Notes under the pieces: model-generated | Told to the model about the DNA's origin: nothing | What the model saw: the letters and a program-made list of their open reading frames with translations, nothing else | Databases searched by the model: none | Program-made: the position numbers and the translations under genes | Part shown: piece after piece, positions 36,320 through 45,837 of the stretch | How the letters are laid out: each line of letters opens with the position of its first letter | How positions within the stretch are numbered: the first letter of the stretch is position 1 | DNA from: Rhizobiales bacterium PAR1 | GTDB lineage: Bacteria > Pseudomonadota > Alphaproteobacteria > Rhizobiales > Beijerinckiaceae | Assembly (NCBI GenBank): GCA_002256205.1 | Contig: NKIW01000007.1 | Coordinates: 177,594-241,593, forward strand | DNA: 64,000 bases | Direction of reading: 5' to 3'

Positions 36320-37237
36320 CTATTCTGAAACCGCCACCTGCCCGAGTGCTGGGTCCCATTTGTCGAACTCCTGCACGAGCTTCACAAGCTGCGCCAACAG
36401 CCTCGAACTATCGTTCTTCCGGTAGCTCATGATGATTGGCGAGGTCATTTTGGGCTCGTCCAGCTCGATATAGGCGACGTCGTCGCGTCCAAGACGACGC
36501 ACGGAAGCCGGCACAATTGAAATCCCCCCGCCCGACGCCACGAGCCCGAGTGCGGTCTGAAGTTCGCGCGCTTCCATACTGATCATGGGGTCAACGCCAG
36601 CATCATGATAAAAGCTCAAGACCTGATCGGCATAACCGGGGCGCGGCGCACGCGGATAGAGGATCAAGGGCTCGCCAGCAGTTTCACGCAGGCGCACTTT
36701 CCCAGCAGCAGCCGCAAGGCGATGCCCTTTCGGCACCGCAACGCACAGCGTTTCCTCCCGGATCACCTTGCGCACAATCAGGCTATCGTCGAAGCGCAGG
36801 CGCCCAAAGCCGATGTCAATCCGCCCATCTTTCAGGGCGGCAACCTGCTCGAGCGTCGTCAGTTCCAGCAAGTGGACATCAACGCCTGGTACCGTGATGC
36901 GGAAGCGACGGATCAGTTCGGGAAGGTCGTCATAAAGCGTGGAAGCGACGAAGCCGATATTGAACTGGAGCACCATGCCCTTGGCAATGCGTCGCGTCAT
37001 CGAGCGGACATCCTCAACGCGTTGGAGGATTTGCCGAGCCTGTTCAAAAAGGTATCGACCCGGTTCTGTGAGCGTCAGCGGCCGGCCGCGATCCAGGAGC
37101 CTAACCCCCAACTCTTCCTCCAGTTGCTGCACCTGACGCGACAAGGGCGGCTGCGCAATATGAAGCTTTTCGGCCGCGCGGCTGAACGAACCCTCAGCGG
37201 CCACCGTCGTAAAGTATCGCAGATGCCTCAGCTCCAT
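36320..37237 (-). CDS. CatR/BenM-type LysR regulator of the cat-ben genes
   Basis: A 305-residue LysR regulator beginning MELRHLRYFTTVAAEGSFSRAAEKL, the N-terminus typical of CatR, CatM and BenM, with HTH around IAQPPLSRQVQQLEEELG. Members bind cis,cis-muconate (and sometimes benzoate) and activate catechol and benzoate genes. It is divergent from catB, with an ATAC-N7-GTAT site in between. The frame extends to 37312 without a better start. Whether it is CatR, CatM or BenM cannot be told from sequence alone. Confidence 0.88.
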   Translation of the reverse strand: MELRHLRYFTTVAAEGSFSRAAEKLHIAQPPLSRQVQQLEEELGVRLLDRGRPLTLTEPGRYLFEQARQILQRVEDVRSMTRRIAKGMVLQFNIGFVASTLYDDLPELIRRFRITVPGVDVHLLELTTLEQVAALKDGRIDIGFGRLRFDDSLIVRKVIREETLCVAVPKGHRLAAAAGKVRLRETAGEPLILYPRAPRPGYADQVLSFYHDAGVDPMISMEARELQTALGLVASGGGISIVPASVRRLGRDDVAYIELDEPKMTSPIIMSYRKNDSSRLLAQLVKLVQEFDKWDPALGQVAVSE

Positions 37238-37258
37238 GGGGTCCCTTTCGCAGCAACT

Positions 37259-37273
37259 ATACCTGTCAGGTAT
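37259..37273. promoter_or_regulatory. CatR/BenM operator before catB
   Basis: ATACCTGTCAGGTAT is a perfect inverted repeat that fits the ATAC-N7-GTAT consensus of CatM/BenM-type regulators. It lies between the LysR gene and catB. It is followed by AAAATA then CAATCGATCCTGT, a stretch also found after the matching site at 45823. Confidence 0.78.
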
Positions 37274-37351
37274 GAAAATAGACGCAATCGATCCTGTGCC
37301 GCAAGTCGTCACCGCGGTATCGTTTTTGACATCAAAGCGGAGTCAAAAACA

Positions 37352-38527
37352 ATGGTGAAAGCCCCAGCTAGGATCGAACAGGTCGAGACTTTTCTCGTGG
37401 ATCTGCCGACGATCCGACCGCATCAACTGGCGATGACCACGATGAAGGGCCAGACCCTCATGCTGGTCCGGATCCGCACTGCTGACGGCATCATCGGCAT
37501 CGGGGAAGGCACGACGATCGGCGGCCTCGCTTATGGCCCCGAAAGCCCCGAGGGCATGAAGCTCGCGATCGACACCTATATGACTCCGATCCTGCTGCAA
37601 GCCGACGCCAATCGGATTGGCGTCACAATGGCGAGCATCGGCAAAGCGGTGCAGGGCAACAATTTTGCCAAGTGCGCGGTTGAAACCGCGTTGATCGATG
37701 CTTTGGGCAAGCGCGTTGGCCTTCCCGCTTCGGAGCTTCTGGGTGGCCGGTTTCATGATCGTCTCCCGGTCGCCTGGACGCTAGCCAGCGGCGACACCGC
37801 ACGCGATATCGCCGAGGCCGAAGACATGCTGGCGCGGCGGCGCCACAACATCTTCAAGCTGAAGATCGGACGTGGCGATGCGAAAAAGAACATCGCCCAT
37901 GTCGCAGCCATCAAGGCCGCGCTCGGCGACCGCGCCTCGGTCCGGGTGGACATCAATCAGGCCTGGAGCGAAGCAACCGCTTCGGCCTGCCTGCCGCTCC
38001 TGCGCGACGCCGGTGTCGATCTGATCGAGCAGCCTATTGCTCTGAAGAACATCCGTGGCATGGCCCGGCTGGCGCGCGAAACCTCCATCGCGATCATGGC
38101 GGATGAGGCCCTCAACGGCCCGGAAACGGCCTTTCAGGTCGCGCAGAGCGAGGCGGCGGATGTTTTCGCGCTCAAGATCGCGCAGTCCGGCGGCCTCTTC
38201 GCTGGTGCGAAAGTTGGCGCGATCGCCGAGGCCGCAGGTATCGGGCTCTACGGCGGCACGATGCTCGAAGGTGCTGTCGGCACGGCAGCATCGGCGCATC
38301 TTTTCTCGACCTTTGCCAAGCTTGAATGGGGCACAGAACTCTTCGGCCCCTTGCTTCTGACCGAGGAAATTCTCGCAGAACCGCTCGATTACTCGGACTT
38401 CAGCCTCAAGGTCCCGACTGGCAATGGCCTCGGCATCGCGCTTGATGAAACGCAGATCAACCGCTTCCGACGCGATCGCGCTGAACGCAGCCTGCATGTT
38501 CTCCCGCAGCTCAAGACAGGATCATGA
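37352..38527 (+). CDS. catB: Muconate cycloisomerase
   Basis: A 391-residue enzyme of the enolase superfamily that converts cis,cis-muconate to muconolactone. The catalytic KxK is in FKLKIGRGDAKKN, the metal ligands in VDINQAWSE and IMADEALNG, and the late lysine in FALKIAQSGG. The start MVKAPARIEQVETFLVDLP at 37352 matches the family; the same frame stays open far upstream, antisense to the LysR gene, and is ignored. The catC start overlaps its stop (ATGA). Confidence 0.95.
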   Translation: MVKAPARIEQVETFLVDLPTIRPHQLAMTTMKGQTLMLVRIRTADGIIGIGEGTTIGGLAYGPESPEGMKLAIDTYMTPILLQADANRIGVTMASIGKAVQGNNFAKCAVETALIDALGKRVGLPASELLGGRFHDRLPVAWTLASGDTARDIAEAEDMLARRRHNIFKLKIGRGDAKKNIAHVAAIKAALGDRASVRVDINQAWSEATASACLPLLRDAGVDLIEQPIALKNIRGMARLARETSIAIMADEALNGPETAFQVAQSEAADVFALKIAQSGGLFAGAKVGAIAEAAGIGLYGGTMLEGAVGTAASAHLFSTFAKLEWGTELFGPLLLTEEILAEPLDYSDFSLKVPTGNGLGIALDETQINRFRRDRAERSLHVLPQLKTGS

Positions 38528-38820
38528 CCATGCTGTTTCAGGTCCAGATGGATGTGCGCATTCCGCATGATTTGCCCGAAACGAAAGCCGAAGCTCTCAA
38601 GAAGGCCGAGCGTGCGCGAGCCCAGGAACTCCAGGAACAAGGGATTTGGCGGCACCTTTGGCGCCATGCCGGCCGTTACGCCAACACCAGCATCTTCGAT
38701 GTCGCAAGTTCGCAAGACCTGCATGACCTTTTGAGTACACTGCCGCTGTTCCCCTTCATGGACATCAGCGTCACCCCGCTTTGCCGTCACCCGTCGTCCA
38801 TCCGTGACGACGACCGTTAA
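38524..38820 (+). CDS. catC: Muconolactone delta-isomerase
   Basis: A 98-residue protein starting MTMLFQVQMDVRIPHDLPE, the family N-terminus, with the conserved ELQEQGIWRHLWRHAGRYANTS pattern in the middle and LPLFPFMDISVTPLCRHPSS near the end. It converts muconolactone to beta-ketoadipate enol-lactone. ATG 38524 overlaps the catB stop; ATG 38530 would give 96 residues, the commonest length. Confidence 0.95.
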   Translation: MTMLFQVQMDVRIPHDLPETKAEALKKAERARAQELQEQGIWRHLWRHAGRYANTSIFDVASSQDLHDLLSTLPLFPFMDISVTPLCRHPSSIRDDDR

Positions 38821-38853
38821 GCCTTGAACGTTCAAAAAATAGAGGAAACGCCC

Positions 38854-39783
38854 ATGCCCGCCGATCTGATCTCCAAAGCAGATATGAAGAAACTCGCAGC
38901 CGAAGCCTCAGGGATTTCAACACCCGGCGGCAACGCTCGCGTCAAGGAAGTGACCAATCGCCTTCTTTATCGTCTCATGCAGGTGATCGATGAGTGTGAC
39001 GTCTCCATGGACGAATTCTGGGCTGCTATCGGGTTCATCACCCAGACCGCCAAGAACAACGAGTTCGGCCTGATGGTTCCGGGTGTCGCGCTCGAGCATT
39101 TCCTCGATTTGCGCCTTGATGAAGCCGAGCGGCTCGCCGGGATTTCGGGTGGCACCATGCGCACCATCGAAGGCCCGCTCTATGTCGCTGGCGCCCCCCT
39201 CTCGAAGGGCGAAGCCCGCATGGATGATGGCACCGATCCGGGCGAGGTCTTCTTCATCGCCGGCCAGGTCAAGGATGAGAATGGCAATCCGGTTGCCGGT
39301 GCCATCGTCGATATCTGGCATGCGAACTCGAAGGGCGGCTATTCCTTCATCGATGGCGAGCAGGCCCCGTACAATCTGCGCCGGCGCATCGAAACCGATG
39401 CAAAGGGCAATTATCTCGCCCGTTCGATCGTACCGAACGGCTATGGTTGCCCGCCCGAAAGCGCCACGCGTGCCCTGATGAATGCGCTTGGCCGCCATGC
39501 TGAGCGCCCGGCTCATGTCCATTTCTTCGTCTCGTCGCCGGGCTTTCGTCAGCTGACGACCCAGTTCAACTTTACCGGCGACAAGTATCTCTACACGGAT
39601 TTCGCATTCGGGACGCGCGACGAACTGATCGTGACGCTGGACCGCGTAACGAGTGCCGAAGAGATCCGCAAGGCGGGCGTCAACCGTCCCTTCGCCCGGG
39701 CCAAATTCGACATCGTACTGGTCCGCGAAAAGGTTGGCGCACCCGCCACAATCGTGCAGCGCGAGCACGTGATCGCAGCCTGA
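38854..39783 (+). CDS. catA: Catechol 1,2-dioxygenase
   Basis: A 309-residue intradiol dioxygenase that opens catechol to cis,cis-muconate. By alignment to known CatA, the iron ligands are Tyr163 (GGYSFID), Tyr197 (NGYGCP), His221 and His223 (RPAHVHFF). The N-terminal helical dimerisation domain is present. ATG 38854 is chosen because GAGGAAA precedes it. It follows catC by 33 bases and is followed by a strong hairpin before benA. Confidence 0.95.
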   Translation: MPADLISKADMKKLAAEASGISTPGGNARVKEVTNRLLYRLMQVIDECDVSMDEFWAAIGFITQTAKNNEFGLMVPGVALEHFLDLRLDEAERLAGISGGTMRTIEGPLYVAGAPLSKGEARMDDGTDPGEVFFIAGQVKDENGNPVAGAIVDIWHANSKGGYSFIDGEQAPYNLRRRIETDAKGNYLARSIVPNGYGCPPESATRALMNALGRHAERPAHVHFFVSSPGFRQLTTQFNFTGDKYLYTDFAFGTRDELIVTLDRVTSAEEIRKAGVNRPFARAKFDIVLVREKVGAPATIVQREHVIAA

Positions 39784-39793
39784 CGCGCTACCG

Positions 39794-39816
39794 GAGGCCG
39801 CGGCAAACGCGGCCTC
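39794..39816 (+). promoter_or_regulatory. Hairpin between catA and benA
   Basis: Perfect 9-base arms GAGGCCGCG / CGCGGCCTC with a GCAAA loop and no T-run. It may partly insulate or stabilise the cat and ben parts of one transcript (inference). Confidence 0.6.
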
Positions 39817-39845
39817 ACACACTCAATTCTCAGGGAGAAACGATC

Positions 39846-41228
39846 ATGTCAGACGCAATGATTGCGCGGCTTGAAGCCTCGGTCGAACACAATGAAGTCA
39901 CGGGCAATTTTCGCTGCAAGCGGGATATCTTCACTGACCCGGAGTATTTCGAACTTGAGATGAAATACATTTGGGAAGGCAATTGGGTTTACCTCGCCCA
40001 TGAGAGCCAGATCCCGAACAACAACGATTTCATCACCGGCTTTATCGGTCGCCAGCCGATCGTGATCTCGCGTGATCGCACCGGCAAGCTGCATGCCTTC
40101 CTGAATGCCTGCTCGCATCGTGGAGCGATGATTTGTCGCCACAAGCGCGGCAACAAGTCGACCTATACCTGTCCGTTCCACGGCTGGACCTTCAACAATA
40201 CAGGCAAGCTCCTCAAGGCGAAGGACCCGGACGGTGCGGGCTACCCGGAGAGTTTCAACAAGAGCGGCAGCCACGATCTGACGAAGCTTGCGCGGTTCGA
40301 GAACTACCGTGGCTTCCTGTTCGGCTCGCTCAATGCCGATGTTGTTTCCCTGGAAGATCACCTCGGTGAGTCGAAAAAGATCATCGACTTGATCGTTGAT
40401 CAGTCGCCCGAAGGGCTCGAGGTCCTGCGCGGCAATTCGCAGTACATCTATGACGGCAACTGGAAGCTTCAGGCCGAGAACGGTGCGGATGGCTATCACG
40501 TCTCGTCTGTTCACTGGAACTACGCCGCCACCACCAATCAGCGCAAGGCTGTGGCCGAAGCGGCAGCTGGCAAGGACGAAGTCCGCGCCATGGATGCAGG
40601 CGGTTGGGCCAAGCAAGGCGGCGGCTTCTATTCCTACGAATACGGTCACCTGCTGCTCTGGACCAATTGGGCTAACCCGCAGGATCGACCAAACTGGGAG
40701 CGCCGCGATGAGCTAACCGCCAACTTTGGCAAGGCGCGCGCAGACTGGATGATAGAGAAGAGCCGCAACCTTTGCCTCTATCCCAATGTCTTCCTGATGG
40801 ACCAGTTCTCCTCGCAGATCCGGATGTACCGGCCGGTTTCGGTCGATAAGACCGAAGTGACGATCTACTGCATCGCGCCGAAGGGCGAGAGCGATGAAGC
40901 ACGAGCCCGGCGCATCCGGCAGTACGAGGACTTCTTCAACGCCTCGGGCATGGCGACACCGGACGATCTTGAGGAATTCCGCTCCTGTCAGATCGGTTAT
41001 GGTGCACGCCATGCCGTCTGGAACGATCTGTCGCGCGGGGCCACCCACTGGATCAAGGGACCGGATGCGGACGCAGATTCCATCGGCATGAAGCCACTCC
41101 TCTCCGGCGCCAAAACCGAAGATGAAGGTCTCTTTGTGGTGCAGCACGCTTACTGGAAAAAGGCCCTGATCGATGGCCTCCGTAAGGACGCTGCGGCCGC
41201 CGGTTCCATGCCGGTCGCGGCTGAATAA
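39846..41228 (+). CDS. benA: Benzoate 1,2-dioxygenase large subunit
   Basis: A 460-residue ring-hydroxylating dioxygenase alpha subunit. The Rieske cluster ligands are Cys89 and His91 (CSHRG) and Cys109 and His112 (CPFHGW). The catalytic iron site is in [14 protein letters not shown], with His218 and His223. The benzoate/toluate subgroup is supported by length and by the benB, benC and benD genes that follow. With BenB and BenC it converts benzoate to the cis-1,2-diol. Confidence 0.94.
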   Translation: MSDAMIARLEASVEHNEVTGNFRCKRDIFTDPEYFELEMKYIWEGNWVYLAHESQIPNNNDFITGFIGRQPIVISRDRTGKLHAFLNACSHRGAMICRHKRGNKSTYTCPFHGWTFNNTGKLLKAKDPDGAGYPESFNKSGSHDLTKLARFENYRGFLFGSLNADVVSLEDHLGESKKIIDLIVDQSPEGLEVLRGNSQYIYDGNWKLQAENGADGYHVSSVHWNYAATTNQRKAVAEAAAGKDEVRAMDAGGWAKQGGGFYSYEYGHLLLWTNWANPQDRPNWERRDELTANFGKARADWMIEKSRNLCLYPNVFLMDQFSSQIRMYRPVSVDKTEVTIYCIAPKGESDEARARRIRQYEDFFNASGMATPDDLEEFRSCQIGYGARHAVWNDLSRGATHWIKGPDADADSIGMKPLLSGAKTEDEGLFVVQHAYWKKALIDGLRKDAAAAGSMPVAAE

Positions 41229-41236
41229 CCGCGCAG

Positions 41237-41262
41237 GAGCCGTGCAGATTAAAGCACGGCTC
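41237..41262 (+). promoter_or_regulatory. Hairpin between benA and benB
   Basis: Perfect 9-base arms GAGCCGTGC / GCACGGCTC around an 8-base loop, no T-run, in the gap between the two dioxygenase subunit genes. A role in RNA stability or subunit ratio is possible. Confidence 0.6.
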
Positions 41263-41305
41263 TCCCTCCGCTATTATGACCCCTCAGAGGAAAAGGAAGG
41301 GCACC

Positions 41306-41830
41306 ATGTCCGCCGTTCTCAAAGCCGTGCCCAAGGCACGCGATCTGACCATCGACGAAATTCTGGCCTTTCTCTACGCGGAGGCACGTTGCCTCGATGA
41401 CCGCGACTGGGACGGTTGGCTCGCCCATTACGCGCCGAACGCGACCTTCCATATGCCCGCCTGGGACGACGATGATCTATTGACCGAAGATCCCCAGCGG
41501 GAAATTTCGCTGATCTATTACGGCTCTAAGCAAGGCCTTGAGGATCGAGTATTCCGGATCCGGACCGAGCGTTCCTCGGCAACCTCGCTACCGGAACCCC
41601 GTACCTCACATAATATTTCCAACGTCGAGATACTCGAACAGGCGGAAGGTAAGCTCAAGTTGCGCTTCAACTGGTTCAACCTCAGCTTCCGTTACAAGAT
41701 GACCGACAGCTACTTCGGTACCTCGTTTTACACGCTGGATACCACGGGTGAACGCCCGCTTATCACGGCCAAGAAGGTCGTCCTGAAGAACGACTACATT
41801 CACCACGTCGTCGACATCTATCAAATCTGA
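41306..41830 (+). CDS. benB: Benzoate 1,2-dioxygenase small subunit
   Basis: A 174-residue beta subunit of the NTF2-like fold, with LDDRDWDGWLAHYAPNATFHMPAWDDDD near residues 30-57 and the C-terminal KVVLKNDYIHHVVDIYQI. It is structural in the alpha3-beta3 oxygenase. ATG 41306 is chosen for the AAGGAAGG ribosome site; an upstream in-frame ATG at 41276 is not supported. Confidence 0.93.
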   Translation: MSAVLKAVPKARDLTIDEILAFLYAEARCLDDRDWDGWLAHYAPNATFHMPAWDDDDLLTEDPQREISLIYYGSKQGLEDRVFRIRTERSSATSLPEPRTSHNISNVEILEQAEGKLKLRFNWFNLSFRYKMTDSYFGTSFYTLDTTGERPLITAKKVVLKNDYIHHVVDIYQI

Positions 41831-41862
41831 TCCGGCATAAGACCGGAGCTTGGGAGGCCGCC

Positions 41863-42876
41863 ATGACGCATCGTATTGCGTTGAATTTCGAGGATGGTGT
41901 GACGCGCTTCATTGAGGCGCGCGCAGACGAACTCGTTGCCGATGCCGCCTATCGGCTCGGTCTCAACATCCCCATGGATTGTCGCGACGGCGCCTGCGGC
42001 ACCTGCAAATGCCAATGCGAAAGCGGAGACTATTCGCTTGGCTCCTATATCGAAGACGCCATGACCGAGGATGAGGCGCGCGAAGGCTTCGTCCTTACAT
42101 GCCAGATGAAGGCCAAGTCGGATTGCGTCATCCGAATTCCCGCTGCCTCTACCGTCTGCAAGGTGAAACCGGGTGCGATGGCTGCTGAAATGGTAGCCGT
42201 GAAGCTTCTTTCGCCCTCCAGTATCGGCTTCAGCGTGCGGGTGAAGGACAAGGAGCAACTCTCCTATCTTTCGGGGCAATATGTAAATGCCTCGGTGCCG
42301 GGTACGAGCCAGACACGCTCCTACTCATTCTCGTCGATGCCGAAGGATGGCGCCGTCGAATTTTTGGTGCGCAACATTCCGGGCGGGCTGATGTCGGGCT
42401 ATCTTTCCGGCGCTGCCAAGCCCGGCGATGCCCTGACACTGACCGGTCCAATGGGCAGCTTCTATCTTCGGGATGTCACACGCCCCCTCCTTTTTCTCGC
42501 CGGAGGCACCGGGCTCGCCCCTTTCCTGGCCATGCTGGAGGTTCTGGAGAAAACTGGCTCAACGAAGCCGATCCATCTGATCTATGGCGTCACTAATGAT
42601 GCCGATCTTGTGGAAGTCGATAAGCTCGCTGCCTTTGCTGGGAGCATTCCCGGCTTCACCTTCGCAACGGTCGTTGCCGACGCCGCATCCAGCCATGAAC
42701 GCAAGGGCTATGTGACGCACCATCTGCCAGACTCGGCGCTGCACGGCGGTGACGTCGATCTCTATCTCTGCGGTCCGCCGCCAATGGTGGATGCTGTTCG
42801 GAGTTATCTTACCGACAAGGGCGTGAAGCCAGCCAACTTCTATTTTGAGAAGTTCAATCCCTCGGAGAGCAAGTGA
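41863..42876 (+). CDS. benC: Benzoate dioxygenase electron-transfer reductase
   Basis: A 337-residue protein with an N-terminal plant-type [2Fe-2S] ferredoxin domain (cysteines in CRDGACGTCKCQC and a fourth in LTCQMKA), then an FAD domain (QTRSYSFSSMP) and an NADH domain (LFLAGGTGLAPFLAMLE, CGPPPMVDAVR). It passes electrons from NADH to BenAB. The stop overlaps the benD start (TGATG). Confidence 0.94.
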   Translation: MTHRIALNFEDGVTRFIEARADELVADAAYRLGLNIPMDCRDGACGTCKCQCESGDYSLGSYIEDAMTEDEAREGFVLTCQMKAKSDCVIRIPAASTVCKVKPGAMAAEMVAVKLLSPSSIGFSVRVKDKEQLSYLSGQYVNASVPGTSQTRSYSFSSMPKDGAVEFLVRNIPGGLMSGYLSGAAKPGDALTLTGPMGSFYLRDVTRPLLFLAGGTGLAPFLAMLEVLEKTGSTKPIHLIYGVTNDADLVEVDKLAAFAGSIPGFTFATVVADAASSHERKGYVTHHLPDSALHGGDVDLYLCGPPPMVDAVRSYLTDKGVKPANFYFEKFNPSESK

Positions 42877-43667
42877 TGGCTCAGGTATCGCGTTTTCAGG
42901 CCCGGAGCCTCATTGTTACCGGCGCAGCACAAGGCATCGGCAAGCAGGTCGCGCTTGAAGCCGCGGCGGAAGGCGCCCGGTTGACGCTCGTTGACCGGGC
43001 TCCGCTCGTGCAGGACGTCGCGGCCGAGATCAACCGGGAATACGGGCAAGGACAGGCCCAGGCGTTTGAAGCCGATCTTGAGACCTGGTCTGGCAATGAA
43101 GAGACGATGGCGCGTGCCTATCGCAGTTTCGGAGCTATTGATGCCCTCATTACCAACGTTGGCGGCGCAATCTGGATGAAACCCTTCGAGCAATTCGGCG
43201 AGAAGGAGATTATCGCTGAAATCAATCGCTCGCTCTATCCAACCCTCTGGGGCTGCCGCGCGGTGCTGCCGTATATGTACGAGCAAAATCGCGGTGCGAT
43301 CGTCAATGTCTCCTCGATCGCCACGCGCGGGGTCAACCGCATGCCCTATTCAGCCGCCAAAGGCGCCGTCAACGCGCTGACCGCGTCCCTTGCATTCGAG
43401 ATCGGCAGCCGGAATATCCGGGTGAATGCCGTGGCGCCGGGCGGCACGACAGCCCCGCCCCGCAAGGTGCCGCGCAATGCCGAAAAGCAGACCGCTGAGG
43501 ACAAGGCCTGGATGCAACAGGTTGTCGATCAGACGATCAGTTCCAGTCCCATGGGTCGCTATGGGCTCCTGAAGGAAATGTCAGCAGCTATCCTGTTTCT
43601 TGCCTCCGACGCAGCGTCCTATATCACTGGGACCGTCCTGCCGGTTGGTGGTGGTGATCAGGGATGA
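42876..43667 (+). CDS. benD: Dihydroxycyclohexadiene carboxylate dehydrogenase
   Basis: A 263-residue short-chain dehydrogenase. The cofactor motif TGAAQGIGKQVAL is near residues 15-27, NVGGAIW near 90, and catalytic Tyr and Lys in MPYSAAKGAVNAL. It oxidises and decarboxylates the benzoate cis-diol to catechol using NAD. The ATG overlaps the benC stop; a GTG three bases upstream is less likely. The BKACE gene overlaps its stop. Confidence 0.93.
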   Translation: MAQVSRFQARSLIVTGAAQGIGKQVALEAAAEGARLTLVDRAPLVQDVAAEINREYGQGQAQAFEADLETWSGNEETMARAYRSFGAIDALITNVGGAIWMKPFEQFGEKEIIAEINRSLYPTLWGCRAVLPYMYEQNRGAIVNVSSIATRGVNRMPYSAAKGAVNALTASLAFEIGSRNIRVNAVAPGGTTAPPRKVPRNAEKQTAEDKAWMQQVVDQTISSSPMGRYGLLKEMSAAILFLASDAASYITGTVLPVGGGDQG

Positions 43668-44509
43668 AGGATATGAACACGAAGCCGGTCATCATTGCTG
43701 TCGCGATCACGGGGTCCGTGCCGCGCAAGAAGGACAACCCGACCCTCCCGGTTCTCCCGGCCGAGCAGATCGAGTCGACACATGCGGCCTATGAGGCGGG
43801 CGCGACGCTCGTTCATATCCATGTCCGGAATGACGATGAGACGCCCTCCTCTGATCCGGATCGCTTTGCAGCGGTACAGGCCGGGGTGCGAAAGCATTGT
43901 CCTGGGATGATCGTGCAGTTCTCGACTGGCGGGCGTGGACGTGACCCTTCTGCGCGCGGGCTCAGCCTTGTCCATCGCCCGGATATGGCTTCCCTTTCGA
44001 CGGGGTCGGTCAATTTTCCAACGATCGTCTATGAGAACCATGCCACGCTGGTGACCGATCTCGCGACGCGCATGAAAGACTTCGAAATCGCGCCCGAAAT
44101 CGAGATTTTTGACCTGTCACATATTCATGGAGCGAAGCGCCTGATCGACGCGGGACTGATGTCGGCGCATCCGCATGTCCAGTTCGTGATGGGTGTTCAG
44201 AATGCGATGCCGGCGGACCAGCATCTCCTCGATATCCTTCTCAAGGAAATGCAGCGCGTCATTCCCGGCGCAACCTGGACCGCTGCCGGGATTGGCCGGC
44301 ATCAGAGCGAGGTGATGGGCTGGGCACTTGCGCGCGGCGCCGATGCTGTTCGCACCGGGCTGGAGGATAACATTCGCATCTCGAAAGACCGCCTCGCCAA
44401 CGGCAATGCCGAGCTGGTGTCACTCGCGGTCGAAATGATCCACCAACAGGGTCGGCGACCGGCCAAGCCGCAAGAGGCCCGCCATCTCCTGAAGCTTCGC
44501 GCAGCCTGA
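43664..44509 (+). CDS. BKACE-family (DUF849) beta-keto acid cleavage enzyme
   Basis: A 281-residue zinc TIM-barrel enzyme of the 3-keto-5-aminohexanoate cleavage (Kce/BKACE) family, with the metal motif HIHVRN near residues 50-55, STGGRGRDP, and PHVQFVMGVQNAMPA. These enzymes react a beta-keto acid with acetyl-CoA to give acetoacetate and a CoA ester. Some are known to use beta-ketoadipate. It sits between benD and benE and no pcaIJ or pcaF is in the window, so it may produce succinyl-CoA and acetoacetate from beta-ketoadipate (inference). Confidence 0.85.
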   Translation: MKDMNTKPVIIAVAITGSVPRKKDNPTLPVLPAEQIESTHAAYEAGATLVHIHVRNDDETPSSDPDRFAAVQAGVRKHCPGMIVQFSTGGRGRDPSARGLSLVHRPDMASLSTGSVNFPTIVYENHATLVTDLATRMKDFEIAPEIEIFDLSHIHGAKRLIDAGLMSAHPHVQFVMGVQNAMPADQHLLDILLKEMQRVIPGATWTAAGIGRHQSEVMGWALARGADAVRTGLEDNIRISKDRLANGNAELVSLAVEMIHQQGRRPAKPQEARHLLKLRAA

Positions 44510-44515
44510 GCCGCG

Positions 44516-45739
44516 ATGGGGATGCTGGAGCCCTTTTCGGACCATAGACCGACGATCCGTGAGATCTGGCGGGACATCGGCCCGGTGCAGCTCGCCACCG
44601 GCTTTGTGGCGTTCCTCTTCGGGGCAACTGGCCCGCTTGCAATCATTCTCTCGGTTGGTAAGGTCGGTGGGCTCTCGGACGGGCAATTGGCCTCCTTTGT
44701 CTTTGCCGTTTTCTTTATCAACGGCCTCATCACACTGGCGCTGACTTGGGCCTATCGGCAGCCGATCGGCATCTTCTGGACCATCCCTGGCACGGTCCTG
44801 ATCGGCCCAGCGCTGACGCATCTGAGTTTTCCGGAAGTCGTCGGCGCCTTCTATGTCACAAGCCTGCTCGTGATCGCGCTGGGTTGGAGCGGTTTGGCCA
44901 AGAAGTTCCTGCAATGGGTGCCCATGCCGATCGTGATGAGCATGGTCGCCGGCGTCTTTCTTCGCTTTGGGCTCGATATCATCCGCGCACTTGATAGCGA
45001 TTTTGCGCTGGCGGGCGCGATGGTCGCGGCTTTCCTGCTCCTCTCGGTGTTTCCGCGCATCGCGCGCTTTATGCCGCCGATTTTCGGTGCGCTCGTCGTA
45101 GGGGCCATCATCGCATACACCAGCGGACGCCTCGATTTTTCGAGCCTGAACGGGTTGGAATTCGTCCGTCCGCTTGTGGTCACGCCAGTGTTTTCGACTG
45201 CCGCGCTAGTGGAACTCGTGATCCCGCTCGCGATCACGATCATCATCGTGCAGCACGGGCAGGGACTGGCCGTATTGACGAATGCCGGCCATACACCGCC
45301 GATGACAGCGATTACCGTCGTAACGGGGATCGGCGGCTTGCTGAGTGCCGTGGTGGGCGCGGTCGGGAGCAGCCTGACAGGCCCGACCAACGGCCTGATC
45401 ACATCCGCCGGGCCTAAGGAGTGTCACTACGCAACCGCTCTCGTCACCGCGCTGATTGCGATGCTGTTCGGGCTCCTCTCCCCCAATTTCACTGCCCTCA
45501 TGCTCTCGACGCCGAGGGAACTGATCATGGCGCTCGGCGGCCTTGCCATGCTCCGGGTTCTTCAGGCGTCCTTTGTTGCTTCGTTCAAAGGGCCTTTCTC
45601 CTTTGGCGCACTGGTCTGTCTTCTGGTCACGGTGGCAGACAAGCCCCTCCTCCACATCGGCTCTGCCTTTTGGGGGCTGGTAGCCGGGGTTGCGATTGCG
45701 GCCTTGCTGGAACCAAAAGATTTCAAGCAACTGCGCTAA
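44516..45739 (+). CDS. benE: Benzoate:proton symporter
   Basis: A 407-residue membrane protein of the BenE family with 11-12 predicted spans. Typical stretches are ATGPLAIILSVGKVGGLSDGQ, FWTIPGTVLIGPALTHLSFPEVVGAFY and VQHGQGLAVLTNAGHTPPM. It imports benzoate. The gene begins 6 bases after the BKACE stop. ATG 44522 is an alternative start. Being last in the ben operon fits with self-induced uptake. Confidence 0.93.
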   Translation: MGMLEPFSDHRPTIREIWRDIGPVQLATGFVAFLFGATGPLAIILSVGKVGGLSDGQLASFVFAVFFINGLITLALTWAYRQPIGIFWTIPGTVLIGPALTHLSFPEVVGAFYVTSLLVIALGWSGLAKKFLQWVPMPIVMSMVAGVFLRFGLDIIRALDSDFALAGAMVAAFLLLSVFPRIARFMPPIFGALVVGAIIAYTSGRLDFSSLNGLEFVRPLVVTPVFSTAALVELVIPLAITIIIVQHGQGLAVLTNAGHTPPMTAITVVTGIGGLLSAVVGAVGSSLTGPTNGLITSAGPKECHYATALVTALIAMLFGLLSPNFTALMLSTPRELIMALGGLAMLRVLQASFVASFKGPFSFGALVCLLVTVADKPLLHIGSAFWGLVAGVAIAALLEPKDFKQLR

Positions 45740-45822
45740 TCATACCTGAATTCGAAAAATGTGATAATTTCTGCATCTTATCGGCGTTTATCGCACCGAT
45801 TTGGCATGATTTTTCTAATACT

Positions 45823-45837
45823 ATACCGAATAGGTAT
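45823..45837. promoter_or_regulatory. CatR/BenM operator before the second HAAT transporter
   Basis: ATACCGAATAGGTAT again fits ATAC-N7-GTAT, with arms ATACC/GGTAT. The following bases AAAATACAC and CAATCGATCCTGT nearly repeat those after the operator at 37259. This indicates that the transporter operon belongs to the same regulon as catB-benE. Confidence 0.75.

Noticed and set aside
36605..37351. Long N-terminal extension of catB
   Set aside because: The frame is open across the antisense strand of the LysR gene and the operator; the conserved CatB N-terminus begins at 37352.
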